Positions 8,191 to 17,548 of a DNA stretch of 62,586 nt are shown piece by piece; the first letter of the stretch is position 1; every line of letters begins with the position of its first letter. The position numbers were made by a program, and so were the translations under genes. The notes under the pieces were generated by a model, which worked only from the letters and a program-made list of their open reading frames with translations, was not told where the DNA came from and did no database searches. The stretch is from Bacteroidota bacterium (GTDB lineage Bacteria > Bacteroidota > JABWAT01): NCBI GenBank assembly GCA_023151185.1, contig JAKLJL010000014.1:1-62586 (forward strand), written 5' to 3'.

Positions 8191-9993
8191 TTATTTTCCG
8201 GAAGGGATTTTAACTCCCCTGGTAACCGTTTGATAAAACTCAGTCAGGCCATCTGCCAGTTTAACGGCAGATTCTTCAGTGTAAACCGGGCCGGGTTCAA
8301 AGGAAAAATTCAGTGAAATAAGCGGAACCGGAACAGAACCGGGTTCCCCTGTAATTTCAAGAGAAATGGCTCCCCGGTGATATCCGGGGAAACTGAAAGG
8401 GGTCCCGGTTTTTAAATCCTCTTTAGAAAAGGGAAGAAGCCCCGGCAGAATTCTGGACAGCGAAGTGAAATGATCTCCGTTAAGACTGGTGACTGTGTTC
8501 GGAAAACTTCCGGTGAAGGAAATGGTGGTAAGTTCCTTTTTCAATGACCAGGACAGGTTTGTCAGTGTTGCATCGGGTCCCGTCAAGTTTTTTAAAAAGT
8601 GCTGAAGAAACTTTCTGAAGTCCATCTCATTCAGGAACAGCCCCATATAATTCAGGGTCAGCGCAAATTCAGCCGAAAGGGATAAGGTCATCCTTCCTGA
8701 GAGATCTTTTCCGGTTCTCTGCAAAGTCCCGGTCACTGACAACGCATTTTCTCCCGATTCCAGAATAGGTTTCACCTCGGTACCTGAATCTGAAATGACC
8801 AGCGCCATCTGATTGATCAGATCATCACCGGGGAGCCCCGGGACTGAGATTCTGTTGGTACCGTCATACCACCGGGTTTTTCCATCATGGGTCCACTCAA
8901 CAATCATGTGGTTGAACTGACTTACGGGAATTTCTTTCGAAAACCAGTAGTCCCTGTCCCTCATGACCAGAGCCAGGTTGGCAGAAAGGCCTGCATTCTT
9001 TGCAAGCGCCCAGATCATCATGGAATAATCTTTGCAGTCTGCATACTTTCTGCTCAAGATACTGGATACCGGGTTGGGTACAAATTCACCCCTTTCGAGA
9101 TAAACCTGTTCATACCGGAATCTGCTCTGGCAAAAATTGAAAATGGCCGTCATTTTTCCCACTGGGTCGGTAATCCCCGAAGTCAGCGAATCGGCAACCG
9201 GTTTTAACAATGGATAATCTGCCGTCCGGGCACGGATCAGATTCCGGTAAAAAGAGCCAAATTCGTCCCAGGTTTCGGGCAGCAGAGCCGGATTGGCAAG
9301 AATCAGAGTATTCCGGTTCGAGGCCGCCAACGGAGAGCCTTTCCGTTTTTTTACCGACTTCCACTCTGCGACCCGGATTCGTTTACCATTTTCAACACGG
9401 GATCTGAAAGTCGTGGTATCATTCAGAACATGGATTGTAAAGTCGAGGGATTCAGGAGAAATAAAGCAAAACGAAATATTTTCTGTATTTTCCGGAAAGG
9501 ATCCCAGATTTTCCAGAATTCCCAATTCAGGCAGCGATGATTTTTGTTCGGAAATGACCTCAACCCAATCGCCCGGGTTCAGATTGCTGACAAGGGCCGG
9601 GATTTTAAACCGGGATCCGGAAATCTCACGACTGCCAGGTGCAGAAAATTGAAACAGGTCAGCCTTACTGCTGACTTCTTCTTCATGCCCGTTCCTGATA
9701 ATTCTGGCAAAGTAAGATTTGGTTTCTTCAAATGAACTGGTATGAAGGGCAAGTAGACCCTGGATGTCGTCCGGATTTTGACCGGCTACGATCAACAGAT
9801 GGTTTCGCTCGGTGATTTCTTTCCGGGACTCAACGAGATAGGTCCGTTTGGCCATGATGATTTTGGGTTCAGTACCGGGTTCACGGTATTTTTTGAGATC
9901 CTCCTGAGTCAGGAATCCGGGATTAGCACAGCCCGCCAGCAGCGAAAGGACCAGATAAACCGTGATAAGTAAGGAAAAGGTGTGTTTTTTCAT
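8191..9993 (-). CDS. DUF3857/transglutaminase-like lipoprotein
   Basis: This 600-residue lipoprotein has a lipobox LLAGC with Cys22. The DUF3857-like N-terminal half is followed by a transglutaminase core with an intact triad: Cys320 in YADCKDYSMM, His362 in FNHMIVEW and Asp377 in RWYDGTN. Such proteins lie in the periplasm or at the outer membrane of FCB bacteria and are thought to process or crosslink peptides; the substrate is not known. It is the first gene of a pair with the 658-residue paralogue whose catalytic Cys and His are lost. No clear Shine-Dalgarno precedes the ATG. Confidence 0.82.
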   Translation of the reverse strand: MKKHTFSLLITVYLVLSLLAGCANPGFLTQEDLKKYREPGTEPKIIMAKRTYLVESRKEITERNHLLIVAGQNPDDIQGLLALHTSSFEETKSYFARIIRNGHEEEVSSKADLFQFSAPGSREISGSRFKIPALVSNLNPGDWVEVISEQKSSLPELGILENLGSFPENTENISFCFISPESLDFTIHVLNDTTTFRSRVENGKRIRVAEWKSVKKRKGSPLAASNRNTLILANPALLPETWDEFGSFYRNLIRARTADYPLLKPVADSLTSGITDPVGKMTAIFNFCQSRFRYEQVYLERGEFVPNPVSSILSRKYADCKDYSMMIWALAKNAGLSANLALVMRDRDYWFSKEIPVSQFNHMIVEWTHDGKTRWYDGTNRISVPGLPGDDLINQMALVISDSGTEVKPILESGENALSVTGTLQRTGKDLSGRMTLSLSAEFALTLNYMGLFLNEMDFRKFLQHFLKNLTGPDATLTNLSWSLKKELTTISFTGSFPNTVTSLNGDHFTSLSRILPGLLPFSKEDLKTGTPFSFPGYHRGAISLEITGEPGSVPVPLISLNFSFEPGPVYTEESAVKLADGLTEFYQTVTRGVKIPSGK

Positions 9994-10154
9994 GAAACAG
10001 ATCAGTTTTTTTTACAATATACAAAATGATTAAAGACTTGTCATTTAAGGGTGACGGGGTTAATTCGTTTCTAATTTGCCGGATTCTTCACCGGTACCGG
10101 TTTAAAAACGGGAAGTCAATGGAATTTAGTCTTCTGCAAGGCTATTTTTACCGG

Positions 10155-11018
10155 ATGATAAGTCAACAACCCCGGGTCGTTTTTTTTCAGGGTGAACCCG
10201 GCGCCTATAGTGATCTGGCAGCCTCAAGAATGTTGCCGGGAATCCCCCGGCAGGGCTTTCTTCAATTTTCGCAGGCGTTTGAGGCTCTTTTGCAGGAAAC
10301 CGGTCCTGCGGCCGGTGTTTTCCCGATTGAAAACTCGATCTACGGATCTGTTCACCCGGTTTTTGACCTGCTTCAGACTTACGATTTTCATATTACCGGT
10401 GAATTCCGGCTGCGCATTGAGCATTGCCTTCTGGCCAATTCAGGCGCATCGGCAGAAACAGTGAAAACGGTTTATTCCCACCCGCAGGCTCTGGGGCAGT
10501 GTGAGGTTTTTTTCCGGAATCATCCGTCGATGAAACCGGTCCAGTGGTATGATACCGCCGGTTCAGCCCGGTATGTTTCAGAGAATCCGGCTGATCTTTC
10601 CATCGCAGCTATTGCCTCCGAAGAAGCAGCCAGGGTCTACGGTCTGGAGGTTCTGAAGCGTAATATTGAATCCTTTGACCATAATTTTACCCGGTTTATC
10701 CTGATCGGCAAAGAGGCCGGAATACCAGCCGGAAGCAATAAAACCTCCGTCTGGTTCGAAGCCAAAGATGAACCGGGCAGTCTGTATCACTGTATCGGCT
10801 GTTTTGCTTCCCGGAATATTAATCTGCTGAAGATTGAAAGCCGTCCGGTCTGGGGAAAGCCCTGGAAACATTTGTTTTACCTCGACATTCGGGGAACTGT
10901 AACCGATTCCTCAGTTCAGGAGGCTCTGCGTCAGCTTACCGGTTTTACCGAAGTTCAGCGGGTTCTGGGATCCTATCCTGAAGATCAGGTTAAAGAAGGG
11001 CATGGATTTTCACTATGA
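10155..11018 (+). CDS. pheA: Prephenate dehydratase
   Basis: This 287-residue monofunctional enzyme converts prephenate to phenylpyruvate for phenylalanine synthesis. Visible are FQGEPGAYSDLA at the N-terminus, GVFPIENSIYGSV, SHPQALGQCEVFF, and the catalytic Thr in FTRFILIG. A C-terminal ACT domain carries the ESRPVW phenylalanine-binding motif, implying feedback control. The ATG at 10155 matches family length; in-frame ATGs at 10026 and 10119 would add residues without family similarity. The stop overlaps the ftsX start (ATGA). A separate chorismate mutase lies at 58937-59230. Confidence 0.93.
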   Translation: MISQQPRVVFFQGEPGAYSDLAASRMLPGIPRQGFLQFSQAFEALLQETGPAAGVFPIENSIYGSVHPVFDLLQTYDFHITGEFRLRIEHCLLANSGASAETVKTVYSHPQALGQCEVFFRNHPSMKPVQWYDTAGSARYVSENPADLSIAAIASEEAARVYGLEVLKRNIESFDHNFTRFILIGKEAGIPAGSNKTSVWFEAKDEPGSLYHCIGCFASRNINLLKIESRPVWGKPWKHLFYLDIRGTVTDSSVQEALRQLTGFTEVQRVLGSYPEDQVKEGHGFSL

Positions 11019-11890
11019 GCATGAAATATATCCTGAAGGAGAGTATTTCCGGATTCCGGCGGGCCCGGCTTTCCAGTTTTGTGAGTGTTTCGACCATCAT
11101 GCTCAGTCTGGTGCTGCTCGGGACATTTCTGCTGCTGTCCTTAAATGCCCAGCGGCTGGTGACCGAACTCAGATCCCGCCTTGAAATTGATGTTTTTCTG
11201 GACAAAACTGCAACTGATGCTGAACTGGAAGGAATCAAAACCTTTTTTTCCAGAATCCGGGGAGTGAGCCAGGTCCGCCTGATTTCAAGAGAAGAAGCTG
11301 CCTCAATTTTCCAGAAAGAATTCGGGGAAAATATTTTTGAAATTCTGGAATCGAATCCGTTTCCGCCCAGCTTTAAACTCAATGTGTTTCCCGAATACGG
11401 CAGTCTGGATTCACTGGACCGGATTCTGCCTGAACTGAAAAAAATCCAGGCAGTGACCGATGTCGAGTATAACCGGCAATACATCACTGCCATTGATAAA
11501 AATGCAAAAATTCTCTGGATGATTTCTTCAGGAGTCGGATTCATTGTGGCGCTGGCCTCCATTTTTCTGGTCAGTAATACCATCCGGCTGACGATTTATG
11601 CCAAACGGTTTCTGATCCAGACGATGAAGCTGGTCGGGGCAACAACGAATTTCATCCGGACTCCCTTTCTGATTGAAGGATTTTTGCAGGGGCTTCTGGG
11701 GGGCGTACTTGCCGATCTGGCTTTGATCGGTCTGTTTACCCTGATTGATGCCAACCTGTTTCCCATCAGCCGGTATCTTCAGATCAACCCCGGATTTTAT
11801 TTGGCCCTTCCTGGTTTTGGCAGTCTGCTGGGGTTAGTCGGTTCCATTATTTCGGTCAGGAAGTTTATTTCCATGAGAATCAGCGAATAA
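11015..11890 (+). CDS. ftsX: Cell-division permease FtsX
   Basis: This 291-residue protein has the FtsX layout: cytoplasmic N-terminus with an RRARLSSF-type basic stretch, TM1 at about 24-45, a large extracytoplasmic loop (to about 165) and three more TM segments in a FtsX/MacB-like C-terminal half (IRLTIYAKRFLIQTMKLVGAT). FtsEX regulates peptidoglycan hydrolases during division. The start overlaps the pheA stop by 4 bases and the next gene begins directly after the stop, so it is translationally coupled. ftsE, its ATPase partner, is not in the window. Confidence 0.92.
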   Translation: MSMKYILKESISGFRRARLSSFVSVSTIMLSLVLLGTFLLLSLNAQRLVTELRSRLEIDVFLDKTATDAELEGIKTFFSRIRGVSQVRLISREEAASIFQKEFGENIFEILESNPFPPSFKLNVFPEYGSLDSLDRILPELKKIQAVTDVEYNRQYITAIDKNAKILWMISSGVGFIVALASIFLVSNTIRLTIYAKRFLIQTMKLVGATTNFIRTPFLIEGFLQGLLGGVLADLALIGLFTLIDANLFPISRYLQINPGFYLALPGFGSLLGLVGSIISVRKFISMRISE

Positions 11891-12991
11891 ATGGAGTTCC
11901 GGTTTTCTGATGCCCACAATGATCTGCTTCAGCGGGCAATTGCCGGTGACGACATTGCCTCGCGGCTTCCGGACGGGCATTCCGATTTTATCCGCATGCA
12001 GGAAGCCGGAATTGCAGTCCAGATTCTTTCAGTATGGGTTCCTGTACGGTATGCCGAACAAAATCTATCCTGGAACCAGGCTCAAAACCTGATTTCTGCA
12101 TTTTATACTGCTGCAGAAAAAGCCGGATCTCTGGTCAGAACTGTCCGGTCTGCCCGGGAAATCAGGGAAAATCTGGCCGGGAACCGCCTGTCCCTTCTGA
12201 TGGGCATGGAAGGCGGGCATCCCATCGAAAATTCACTGGAAAAACTGGAACAGCTTGGCCGGCAGGGAATCCGGTATCTGTCACCAACCTGGAACAACAG
12301 CACGACCTGGGCCTCAAGCGCCCGTGATGAACAGTCACCGGTCTGGCAGGGACGGAAAGGTCTTTCAGATTTTGGCAGGGAAGTGATCCGGAAAATGAAT
12401 GAAACCGGAATTATTCCGGATGTCAGCCACGTCGGTGAACAAACTTTTCAGGACATGATTTCAGAAAGCCGGAAACCGGTGATTGCATCTCACTCTGCGG
12501 TCTGGGAACTGTGCCGCCACCCGAGAAATTTAAAAGATAACCAGATGAAGGCCATTGCAGATACCGGCGGAGTTGTCTTTATCAATTTTTTTTCCGGGTT
12601 TATTGATCCGGACTATTTCCCGGAACGGAACCGGATTTTATCTGCGGTGAAATCGGCAGAGTTCTTCCCCGATGAAAGCCAGTTCAGAAATTACGAGGAC
12701 TATTTTACGCATGAAGACCGGCAGATCGGGCAGTGGGTTGCAGGAGCAAGGCCAGAATTTGACCGCCTGATTGACCATATTTTGTATGCCGTCCGGCTGA
12801 TCGGAGCCGATCATGTTGGTCTGGGTTCCGATTTCGACGGAATAGAAACTGCTCCGGCCGGACTTGATTCAGTTCTTGACTTAAAAAAAATCCCCGGGGC
12901 TCTTCACCGCCGGGGACTTTCTGATTCTGAAATTGAGAAAATCTGTCTGACCAATCTGATCCGGGTTCTGGAAGATACCGAACAGCCTTAG
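11891..12991 (+). CDS. Membrane dipeptidase (peptidase family M19)
   Basis: This 366-residue zinc hydrolase related to renal dipeptidase has the N-terminal His-x-Asp pair in SDAHNDLL, a Glu in MGMEGGHPI, SHVGEQTF, the SHSAVWELCRHPRNL motif, and a C-terminal GLGSDFDGI motif. It cleaves dipeptides, often with D-residues, and may serve cell-wall peptide recycling. It starts immediately after the ftsX stop codon (TAA then ATG). It converges on the methyltransferase gene with a 7-base gap containing a small GCCTT/AAGGC hairpin and a T run. Confidence 0.92.
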   Translation: MEFRFSDAHNDLLQRAIAGDDIASRLPDGHSDFIRMQEAGIAVQILSVWVPVRYAEQNLSWNQAQNLISAFYTAAEKAGSLVRTVRSAREIRENLAGNRLSLLMGMEGGHPIENSLEKLEQLGRQGIRYLSPTWNNSTTWASSARDEQSPVWQGRKGLSDFGREVIRKMNETGIIPDVSHVGEQTFQDMISESRKPVIASHSAVWELCRHPRNLKDNQMKAIADTGGVVFINFFSGFIDPDYFPERNRILSAVKSAEFFPDESQFRNYEDYFTHEDRQIGQWVAGARPEFDRLIDHILYAVRLIGADHVGLGSDFDGIETAPAGLDSVLDLKKIPGALHRRGLSDSEIEKICLTNLIRVLEDTEQP

Positions 12992-12998
12992 AAGGCGC

Positions 12999-13739
12999 CT
13001 ATTTTTGGTAAGGTGTTTCCTCTACAATAAAGGCCGTTTGGTAATAGTTATTTACAGCCCCAATCATTTTTAATTTTATGTAATAGGATCCCGTAAAATC
13101 GAGAAATGCTCTGAATTCATGCATCGGGACATTGAATTCATCAAAAATTATGATGTCATTTTTCCGTAACCGGGTTCCAAATTGGGTTAGAGCAAACAAG
13201 GTTGCAGAGTAAATATCTGCATCCATATGAAGGACTTTTTGGTTCTCATTTTTGAATGTTTCAAGAAACCCGGGAAGAGTTTCCTGAAATACACCTTTGT
13301 AAAAACTCACACGGGAATCACCGCCAACATCAGGAAAGCTGCCGTCCGCAGACATATCACCTGCTTTAAACACATTCCACGCTTCCGGTAAGCCGGTAAA
13401 GGTATCAAACCCATAAAACCTGCATCCTGGGTCTTTAACCCTGTTAACCCACCATTTAAATGAAACTCCTGCAGCAACGCCAAATTCCAGATAATCAAAC
13501 CGATCATTCAGGTGATTGGAAATAATTGTTTCGTAGAGGGAATACCGGCGGTCATACACACGGTCAGGAACATAAAAATCATCAAAAGATGGCTTTTGTG
13601 TTTTTTCAAGCCAGCTTGAGAGCTTGGAGAGGTAGCCGACAGCAGGCAGAAAACCTGCTATCGGGTTGAAAATTTTATGAAGCTTGAATTTTAAAAAATA
13701 TCCCTTGGCTTTTCTTGCAAGCTTGATGGCAAGTTTCAT
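12999..13739 (-). CDS. TylF/MycF-type class I methyltransferase
   Basis: This 246-residue protein begins with about 55 lysine-rich residues, then a SAM-binding fold: YLEFGVAAGVSFKWW as motif I, FYGFDTFTGLPEAW, VLHMDADIYSATLFAL and DIIIFDEFNV. This pattern is that of macrocin-O-methyltransferase-like enzymes, which methylate sugar hydroxyls in antibiotics or polysaccharides. The acceptor is unknown. The gene is AT-richer than its neighbours and lies 18 bases after a LamG lipoprotein gene; acquisition by transfer is possible but not shown. Confidence 0.78.
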   Translation of the reverse strand: MKLAIKLARKAKGYFLKFKLHKIFNPIAGFLPAVGYLSKLSSWLEKTQKPSFDDFYVPDRVYDRRYSLYETIISNHLNDRFDYLEFGVAAGVSFKWWVNRVKDPGCRFYGFDTFTGLPEAWNVFKAGDMSADGSFPDVGGDSRVSFYKGVFQETLPGFLETFKNENQKVLHMDADIYSATLFALTQFGTRLRKNDIIIFDEFNVPMHEFRAFLDFTGSYYIKLKMIGAVNNYYQTAFIVEETPYQK

Positions 13740-13757
13740 TCAGCAAAAAATTCCTTT

Positions 13758-14852
13758 TTAAAAGGCAGTTCCGGTAACAAGTTTGATATTCCCCTTTATA
13801 ACTCCATTAAGTTTATGCGGAGATTTGTCCAAAATTACACCATTTGCTACCGAATTAAAATTGTAATACGCCGAAAGTCCTGCTTCATTTCCTGAAAGTT
13901 CCTTTTTGTAGTTCGCCTTAATTTCGTCAGAAGTTCTGATAACAGACCAGATCCTGACTTCATCTAGCATACCGCTGAAATATTCCGGATATTCTTCATA
14001 TACTCTTGCGCCTATCCTTAAGGGTCCGGTTCCGGCTTCAATAGTCTTTGAAGCTGTTGTTGTATACAATAAATCGCCGTTGTAATAGACTTTTACCTGT
14101 CCTGTCTGGACTTCATAGGTAAATGCAACATGATGCCATTGGTTTGGCTGGGTTGTTTTTGTCATGACCAGCCGGTCATAATACCTGTAGGCGTTTTCAT
14201 AGTTAAAATCCATATTCAAAAAGAAAAATGAAGGGTTATAAGAAGAATATCCCATTGCCTGGAAAAAGAAGTTGCTGGGACCTTTTGAAAAAATAGTGTT
14301 GTAATAATTTTTGGGGGTAACGTTATACCAAGCTTCGAATGTAAGTGCTGTAGTAATAGAGTCAAGGTGGCCTGACTGCGGAAACTCAATATAGTCTCCA
14401 TCCCCATCCAGAAAAATGGCTTTTCCGGAATTGAATCCCCAATTGACCTTGATCGAAATTCCGCCGCTGACCGGAATCATGGTAACTTCAGCAGCCGTTA
14501 CCTCTCCGCCGTAAACGGTTATCTGAACAGATCCGGTATAGGTTCTCAGGTATTGTGAATCCAGTCCATCCAGTTTAAACGTCCAGATGCCGGATGGAAT
14601 ATTCCCGATTTCAATGGTTTGTGGAGCCCCGTTACTCACATCCAGCGTATCCGACAGCGTATCGAAATTGGGGCGGGTCAGATACCAGGCCAGATAAGTG
14701 ACGTTGGTAATCGATTCTGGCTTCTGAAACTCAAAGGTGAGTTTTCCGGGAGTTGTTTTGTCTTTATCAGTTTCGTCCTGAATCAGAGACTCGCAGGAAC
14801 TGAACAGGAAAAGAGCGGATATAACAGTCAGGGACAGGAGTAGTTTTTTCAT
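13758..14852 (-). CDS. LamG-domain lipoprotein
   Basis: This 364-residue protein has a lipoprotein signal (MKKLLLSLTVISALFLFSSC). An N-terminal beta domain resembling DUF4493/fimbrillin-like repeats runs to about residue 130, then a LamG/concanavalin-like jellyroll (AIFLDGDGDYIEFP, LTFEAWYNVT, WHHVAFTYE, VKVYYNGDLL, MLDEVRIWSVIRT). Such domains bind glycans or mediate adhesion at the cell surface. The ATG at 14852 has GAGG six bases upstream and leads directly into the signal peptide; an ATG at 14864 is less likely. Its TylF-type neighbour follows on the same strand. Confidence 0.82.
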   Translation of the reverse strand: MKKLLLSLTVISALFLFSSCESLIQDETDKDKTTPGKLTFEFQKPESITNVTYLAWYLTRPNFDTLSDTLDVSNGAPQTIEIGNIPSGIWTFKLDGLDSQYLRTYTGSVQITVYGGEVTAAEVTMIPVSGGISIKVNWGFNSGKAIFLDGDGDYIEFPQSGHLDSITTALTFEAWYNVTPKNYYNTIFSKGPSNFFFQAMGYSSYNPSFFFLNMDFNYENAYRYYDRLVMTKTTQPNQWHHVAFTYEVQTGQVKVYYNGDLLYTTTASKTIEAGTGPLRIGARVYEEYPEYFSGMLDEVRIWSVIRTSDEIKANYKKELSGNEAGLSAYYNFNSVANGVILDKSPHKLNGVIKGNIKLVTGTAF

Positions 14853-15044
14853 GATGGACCTCATTTACCGGGTTTATGAATCTAAGTTAAGGCCGTTGCC
14901 GGAAAAAAGAAAGAAAAATTTATCTGTTGTTAAAAATTGTGATTTTTATTTGCCCTTTGTCACCCAATGAAGCCTGACCGGTTCTGCGGTTTTTTGATTT
15001 TAAGGAAAGATTCCGGACTTTTGGATATTTTACCAGGCAGGACC

Positions 15045-16442
15045 ATGAAAAAATACCGGTTTACACTTTCCAGAATCCTCAAATTTCTGCAGCATGATGT
15101 GTGGCGGATTCCTGTTTCAAACATTTCAGGCACACGCCAGTTTCTGCTGAAACAACTCAGGATTGTGATTATCTCGGTCAGAGGGTTCCGTGAAGATAAC
15201 CTGCAGCTCCGGGCGGCATCCCTGACGTTTTATACCCTGCTTTCGGTTGTTCCGGTGGCGGCGATGGTGTTTGGAATTGCTAAGGGATTTGGGTTTGATA
15301 AAACCCTCGAAAATGAAATCCGGGCAAACCTGACCGGGCAACAGGATATTATTGAAAAAGTTATTGGGTTTGCCAACACCCTGCTTGAATCCACCAAAGG
15401 TGAACTGATGGCCGGAATCGGAATGGCCATGCTCCTCTGGACGATTCTGAGCATTTTCAGCAACATAGAAGATTCGTTCAATGATATTTATGATGTTAAA
15501 AAGGGAAGAAGCTGGCTCAGAAAGTTCAGTGATTATTTTTCACTGATGCTCATCGCACCGGTTTTTCTGGTTCTCGCTTCAAGCCTGAGTGTATATGTCA
15601 CCACCGTTCTGACCACGGTTCAGGAACAATATGCGGCTTTGGGGACGCTTGCGCCGCTGTTTAATTTCATTATTAACCTGCTGCCCTTTTTCCTGATCTG
15701 GAGTTTATTCACCCTGATTTATCTGATCATGCCGAACACAAAAGTTCAGTTCAAGTCGGCCATGATCGCAGGTGTCATTGCCGGATCTGCCTTTACCCTG
15801 ATCCAGTGGGGATATATCTACTTCCAGGTAGGGGTGTCGAGATACAATGCCATTTACGGGTCTTTTGCAGCCCTTCCGTTATTCATGATCTGGCTGCAGC
15901 TTTCCTGGCTGGTGGTTCTGATCGGGGCAGAAATTGCCTATGCCAACCAGAACGTCGAAAACTTTGAGTATGAACAGGATATTTCACTCATCAGCCATGA
16001 GCATAAGCGGTTTCTGGCACTGCTGATCGTTCATGCCATTGTCAAAAACTTTGAAGCCGGCCGTCAGCCGCTGACGACTAAAAAACTGTCTAACCGGCTG
16101 GGACTACCTTTCAGACTGATCCGGAAAATTGTGAGTGACCTCATGTTGTGCGGACTGGTCGTTGAACTGAGACCGGAAGAAAAGTCTGAACGATCCTTTC
16201 ATCCGGCGCTGGATATTAACCGGATGACGGTCATTTTTGTTCTTGACCGGTTGGATACCATTGGGTCTGCACACATCCGGCCAAGAGACAGCATGGCCTC
16301 GCACCAGATCAGTATGACGTTGCTCGGGTTTAAAAGCCTGATAGAAGCCGCCGACGGAAATCTGCTTTTAAAGGATCTGGATGAAGACGGACCGCCTGTT
16401 CCGGAAGAGGATCTGCCAGAAGCAGAAGACTCAGAAGTCTGA
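15045..16442 (+). CDS. YihY/BrkB-family inner-membrane protein
   Basis: From the preferred ATG at 15045 this is a 465-residue protein with the UPF0761/YihY core: LRAASLTFYTLLSVVPVAAM, six TM segments between residues 50 and 300, and IYGSFAALPLFMIWLQLSW near TM5-6. A C-terminal cytoplasmic extension after about residue 330 contains a winged-helix-like stretch (NRLGLPFRLIRKIVSDL) and an acidic tail. The family's molecular role is unsettled. An upstream in-frame ATG at 14967 would add 26 residues. It converges on and overlaps the tag gene by 12 bases. Confidence 0.85.
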   Translation: MKKYRFTLSRILKFLQHDVWRIPVSNISGTRQFLLKQLRIVIISVRGFREDNLQLRAASLTFYTLLSVVPVAAMVFGIAKGFGFDKTLENEIRANLTGQQDIIEKVIGFANTLLESTKGELMAGIGMAMLLWTILSIFSNIEDSFNDIYDVKKGRSWLRKFSDYFSLMLIAPVFLVLASSLSVYVTTVLTTVQEQYAALGTLAPLFNFIINLLPFFLIWSLFTLIYLIMPNTKVQFKSAMIAGVIAGSAFTLIQWGYIYFQVGVSRYNAIYGSFAALPLFMIWLQLSWLVVLIGAEIAYANQNVENFEYEQDISLISHEHKRFLALLIVHAIVKNFEAGRQPLTTKKLSNRLGLPFRLIRKIVSDLMLCGLVVELRPEEKSERSFHPALDINRMTVIFVLDRLDTIGSAHIRPRDSMASHQISMTLLGFKSLIEAADGNLLLKDLDEDGPPVPEEDLPEAEDSEV

Positions 16443-17009
16443 GCCTTCCAGTTCCTGTTTCCTGAAGCAGGAGCCGAGATGATCGTTGACCACCCCGCCG
16501 GCCTGAAGGAAGGCATAGACAATGGTGGATCCGACAAACGTAAATCCCCGTTTCTTCAACTCCTTGCTGATCCGGTCAGAAAGATCTGTTCTGGCCGGAA
16601 TTTCCTGAAGCGTGTTAAACCGGTTAATCACGGGTTTCCCGCCTGTAAAGGACCAGATCCAGGCATTAAAGGAACCGAATTCCTGCCGGATCTGAAGAAA
16701 GGCCCGTGCATTTTTAACTGCCGAGGCAATTTTCAGCCGGTTTCTGACAATTCCCGGGTCGAGCATCAGGTCGGCCAGGCGGCCCTCATCAAACCGGGCG
16801 ACTTTTTCGGGATCAAATCCTTCAAAAGCCCGCCGGTAGCCTTCCCGTTTATGGAGAATTGTTTTCCAGCTCAGTCCGGCCTGTGCGCCGTCCAGAATTA
16901 TTTTTTCGAACCATTTCCGGTCATCGTGAATGGGAACGCCCCATTCTTCATCGTGATAAATGATCATCAGATCATCTTCACCGGGCCAACTGCAGCGGGT
17001 TTGTGTCAT
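16431..17009 (-). CDS. tag: DNA-3-methyladenine glycosylase I
   Basis: This 192-residue enzyme excises 3-methyladenine from alkylated DNA. It starts MTQTRCSWPG and keeps the zinc ligands Cys near the N-terminus, His in YHDEEWG, and the His and Cys in NDHLGSCFR, plus the LDGAQAGLSWKTIL helix and FVGSTIVYAFLQAGGVVNDH. The ATG at 17009 overlaps the stop of the upstream DinB-like gene (ATGA), fixing the start. It is the last gene of the WYL-regulator group and overlaps the convergent yihY-like gene. Confidence 0.95.
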   Translation of the reverse strand: MTQTRCSWPGEDDLMIIYHDEEWGVPIHDDRKWFEKIILDGAQAGLSWKTILHKREGYRRAFEGFDPEKVARFDEGRLADLMLDPGIVRNRLKIASAVKNARAFLQIRQEFGSFNAWIWSFTGGKPVINRFNTLQEIPARTDLSDRISKELKKRGFTFVGSTIVYAFLQAGGVVNDHLGSCFRKQELEGSDF

Positions 17010-17536
17010 TTTTTTCCTAAAAAACGGTTCAGGCGTTTTCTTTGTGAAAGGTGATGATCGAAATGCATACTGATGAGGTGGTACCACTCGGCTGCATTGA
17101 GAAAGCCGAATGCCGGGTGTTCAGCCTTCATCTCTGGGTCAGAGGCTGAAACAGCCTCGCTGATCCGCTGAAGCGAATCGGCGAGCCGGATCAGAGCTTC
17201 CTCCATCTGGGCCAGGTCAGGCTGTTTGGGAGTGTACCGTTCTGACGGCGGTACGGAAATCCGGATAGGCGGAAACCGTCCGAAAAACAAACTGATCCGT
17301 CCTTTTCCGGTTTTCTTTCCGCCCCGTTCTGCCTGATTCCGGTTGATGCATTTCTGGATCTGATGGAGATGAAAATTTTCGGTTCCCCGTGTAAGATGGA
17401 AGTAAAGCTGCCCGGCGGACCATTCGGCAGGTCCGGGCTTCCGGGCAAATTCTTCTTCGGTGTATCCGGCAAGTTTTTCACGCCATTCGGCGGTTTGGCG
17501 GGCCAGTTTCCCGGCAATTTTTCTGGTTGTTGGCAT
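17006..17536 (-). CDS. DinB-superfamily protein
   Basis: This 176-residue protein has the four-helix DinB/YfiT layout: an N-terminal helix with EWSAGQLYFHLTRG (first metal-binding His) and a C-terminal helix with MHFDHHLSQRKR (two more His). These would form a three-His metal site. The biochemical activity of most family members is unknown; several use mycothiol or bacillithiol as co-substrate. It lies between a small monooxygenase-like gene and tag, with a 4-base overlap to tag, in a group that a WYL regulator may control. Confidence 0.75.
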   Translation of the reverse strand: MPTTRKIAGKLARQTAEWREKLAGYTEEEFARKPGPAEWSAGQLYFHLTRGTENFHLHQIQKCINRNQAERGGKKTGKGRISLFFGRFPPIRISVPPSERYTPKQPDLAQMEEALIRLADSLQRISEAVSASDPEMKAEHPAFGFLNAAEWYHLISMHFDHHLSQRKRLNRFLGKK

Positions 17537-17548
17537 TCCGGAGTCCTG

